64,000 nucleotides of DNA, taken from the NCBI GenBank assembly GCA_015657535.1, contig JADHZB010002094.1, forward strand, positions 36,986-100,985, given 5' to 3'. Both the position numbers and the translations under genes were made by a program. The notes below the pieces were generated by a model. It did no database searches. It had not been told where the DNA came from and saw only the letters and a program-made list of their open reading frames with translations. Shown piece by piece: positions 63,748-64,000 of the stretch (its first letter is position 1; each line of letters begins with the position of its first letter). The stretch is from Nephromyces sp. MM_2019 (lineage: Eukaryota; Apicomplexa; Aconoidasida; Nephromycida).

Positions 63748-64000
63748 CTACACAAGGAGGGGTAAAACAGAGAGATAAGAAAGGGGTGAGGCAGGATATA
63801 AGCTGGTGTGGGGGTGACTACTGCATTAGAAGGGAGAAAGCGTTAAAGTAGGAGTGAGTGCTTTTGGGAGTGTGCATATGTTGCAGTGTGCGCATGGGAG
63901 TATGGTTGTGGAATTGAGTGCTTTTGGGAGTGCGTGTGTGTGCAAGTGTGCGCAGGAGTGCACGAGAGTGTGTGCGACAGTGTGTGGGAGTGCGTGTGTG
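63748..64000 (-). repeat. probable intron with 60-base tandem repeat
   Basis: On the + strand GAGTGCTTTTGGGAGTG occurs at 63856-63872 and 63916-63932, and (A/C)AGTGTGCGCA follows 60 bases apart in both copies. The rest is GT-rich on + (CA-rich on the coding strand). It precedes the pyrimidine-rich acceptor of the giant exon, so it is probably the preceding intron. Confidence 0.6.

Noticed and set aside
1..64000. CRISPR arrays, bacterial operons, tRNA or rRNA genes
   Set aside because: No regularly spaced repeats, no cloverleaf with a T-arm motif and no conserved rRNA blocks were seen on reading through both strands; the gene structure is eukaryotic.

Overview
The window reads as nuclear DNA of an intron-rich eukaryote, most likely a protist. 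Genes are split into exons of about 40-470 bases by GT-AG introns of about 70-1,100 bases, 3' splice sites follow pyrimidine tracts, and there are no ribosome-binding sites, operons, tRNAs, rRNAs or transposon coding regions that I could see. The first 53 kb is about 40% GC by eye. From about 53.9 kb the sequence turns GC-rich, with long G and C runs. The lineage is not fixed by anything here; an alveolate or coccidian-like protist is a guess.

Only three genes could be tied to known families. (1) 45,706-49,942 (+): a complete six-exon Sec14-like (CRAL-TRIO) lipid-transfer protein of 454 residues. (2) 21,610-21,933 (+): a small single-box HMGB/NHP6-type chromatin protein. (3) 53,059-63,747 (-): a giant protein of about 3,360 residues. 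Its C-terminal third carries a DUF789-like domain, a family I know mainly from plants, broken into three blocks by low-complexity insertions and finished in two small downstream exons. A single coding exon of about 9.85 kb makes up almost all of it.

The other genes are unrecognised and were built from splice sites with compatible phase. Left to right: a Cys-rich gene with a membrane segment (-, 1.9-4.7 kb); a coiled-coil protein with a long disordered tail (+, about 8.1-11.7 kb); a gene starting with a membrane-segment exon (-, 11.8-14.5 kb); a compact two-exon gene for a 130-residue basic protein (-, 14.6-15.4 kb); the HMG gene; a multi-pass membrane protein (+, 27.3 to about 30.9 or 31.4 kb); a many-exon gene whose product may be built of beta-sandwich domains (+, 33.0 to about 40 kb); a short two- or three-exon gene (+, 41.4-42.3 kb); and a gene with a signal-peptide-like start (-, 43.3-45.2 kb) placed head to head with the Sec14 gene. 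The stretches 15.4-21.5, 21.9-27.3 and 49.9-53.0 kb are gene-poor.

There is no operon-like logic. The genes look independent, alternating between strands with intergenic gaps from about 60 bases to several kb. Where exon phases do not join, this is stated: those models lack at least one exon.
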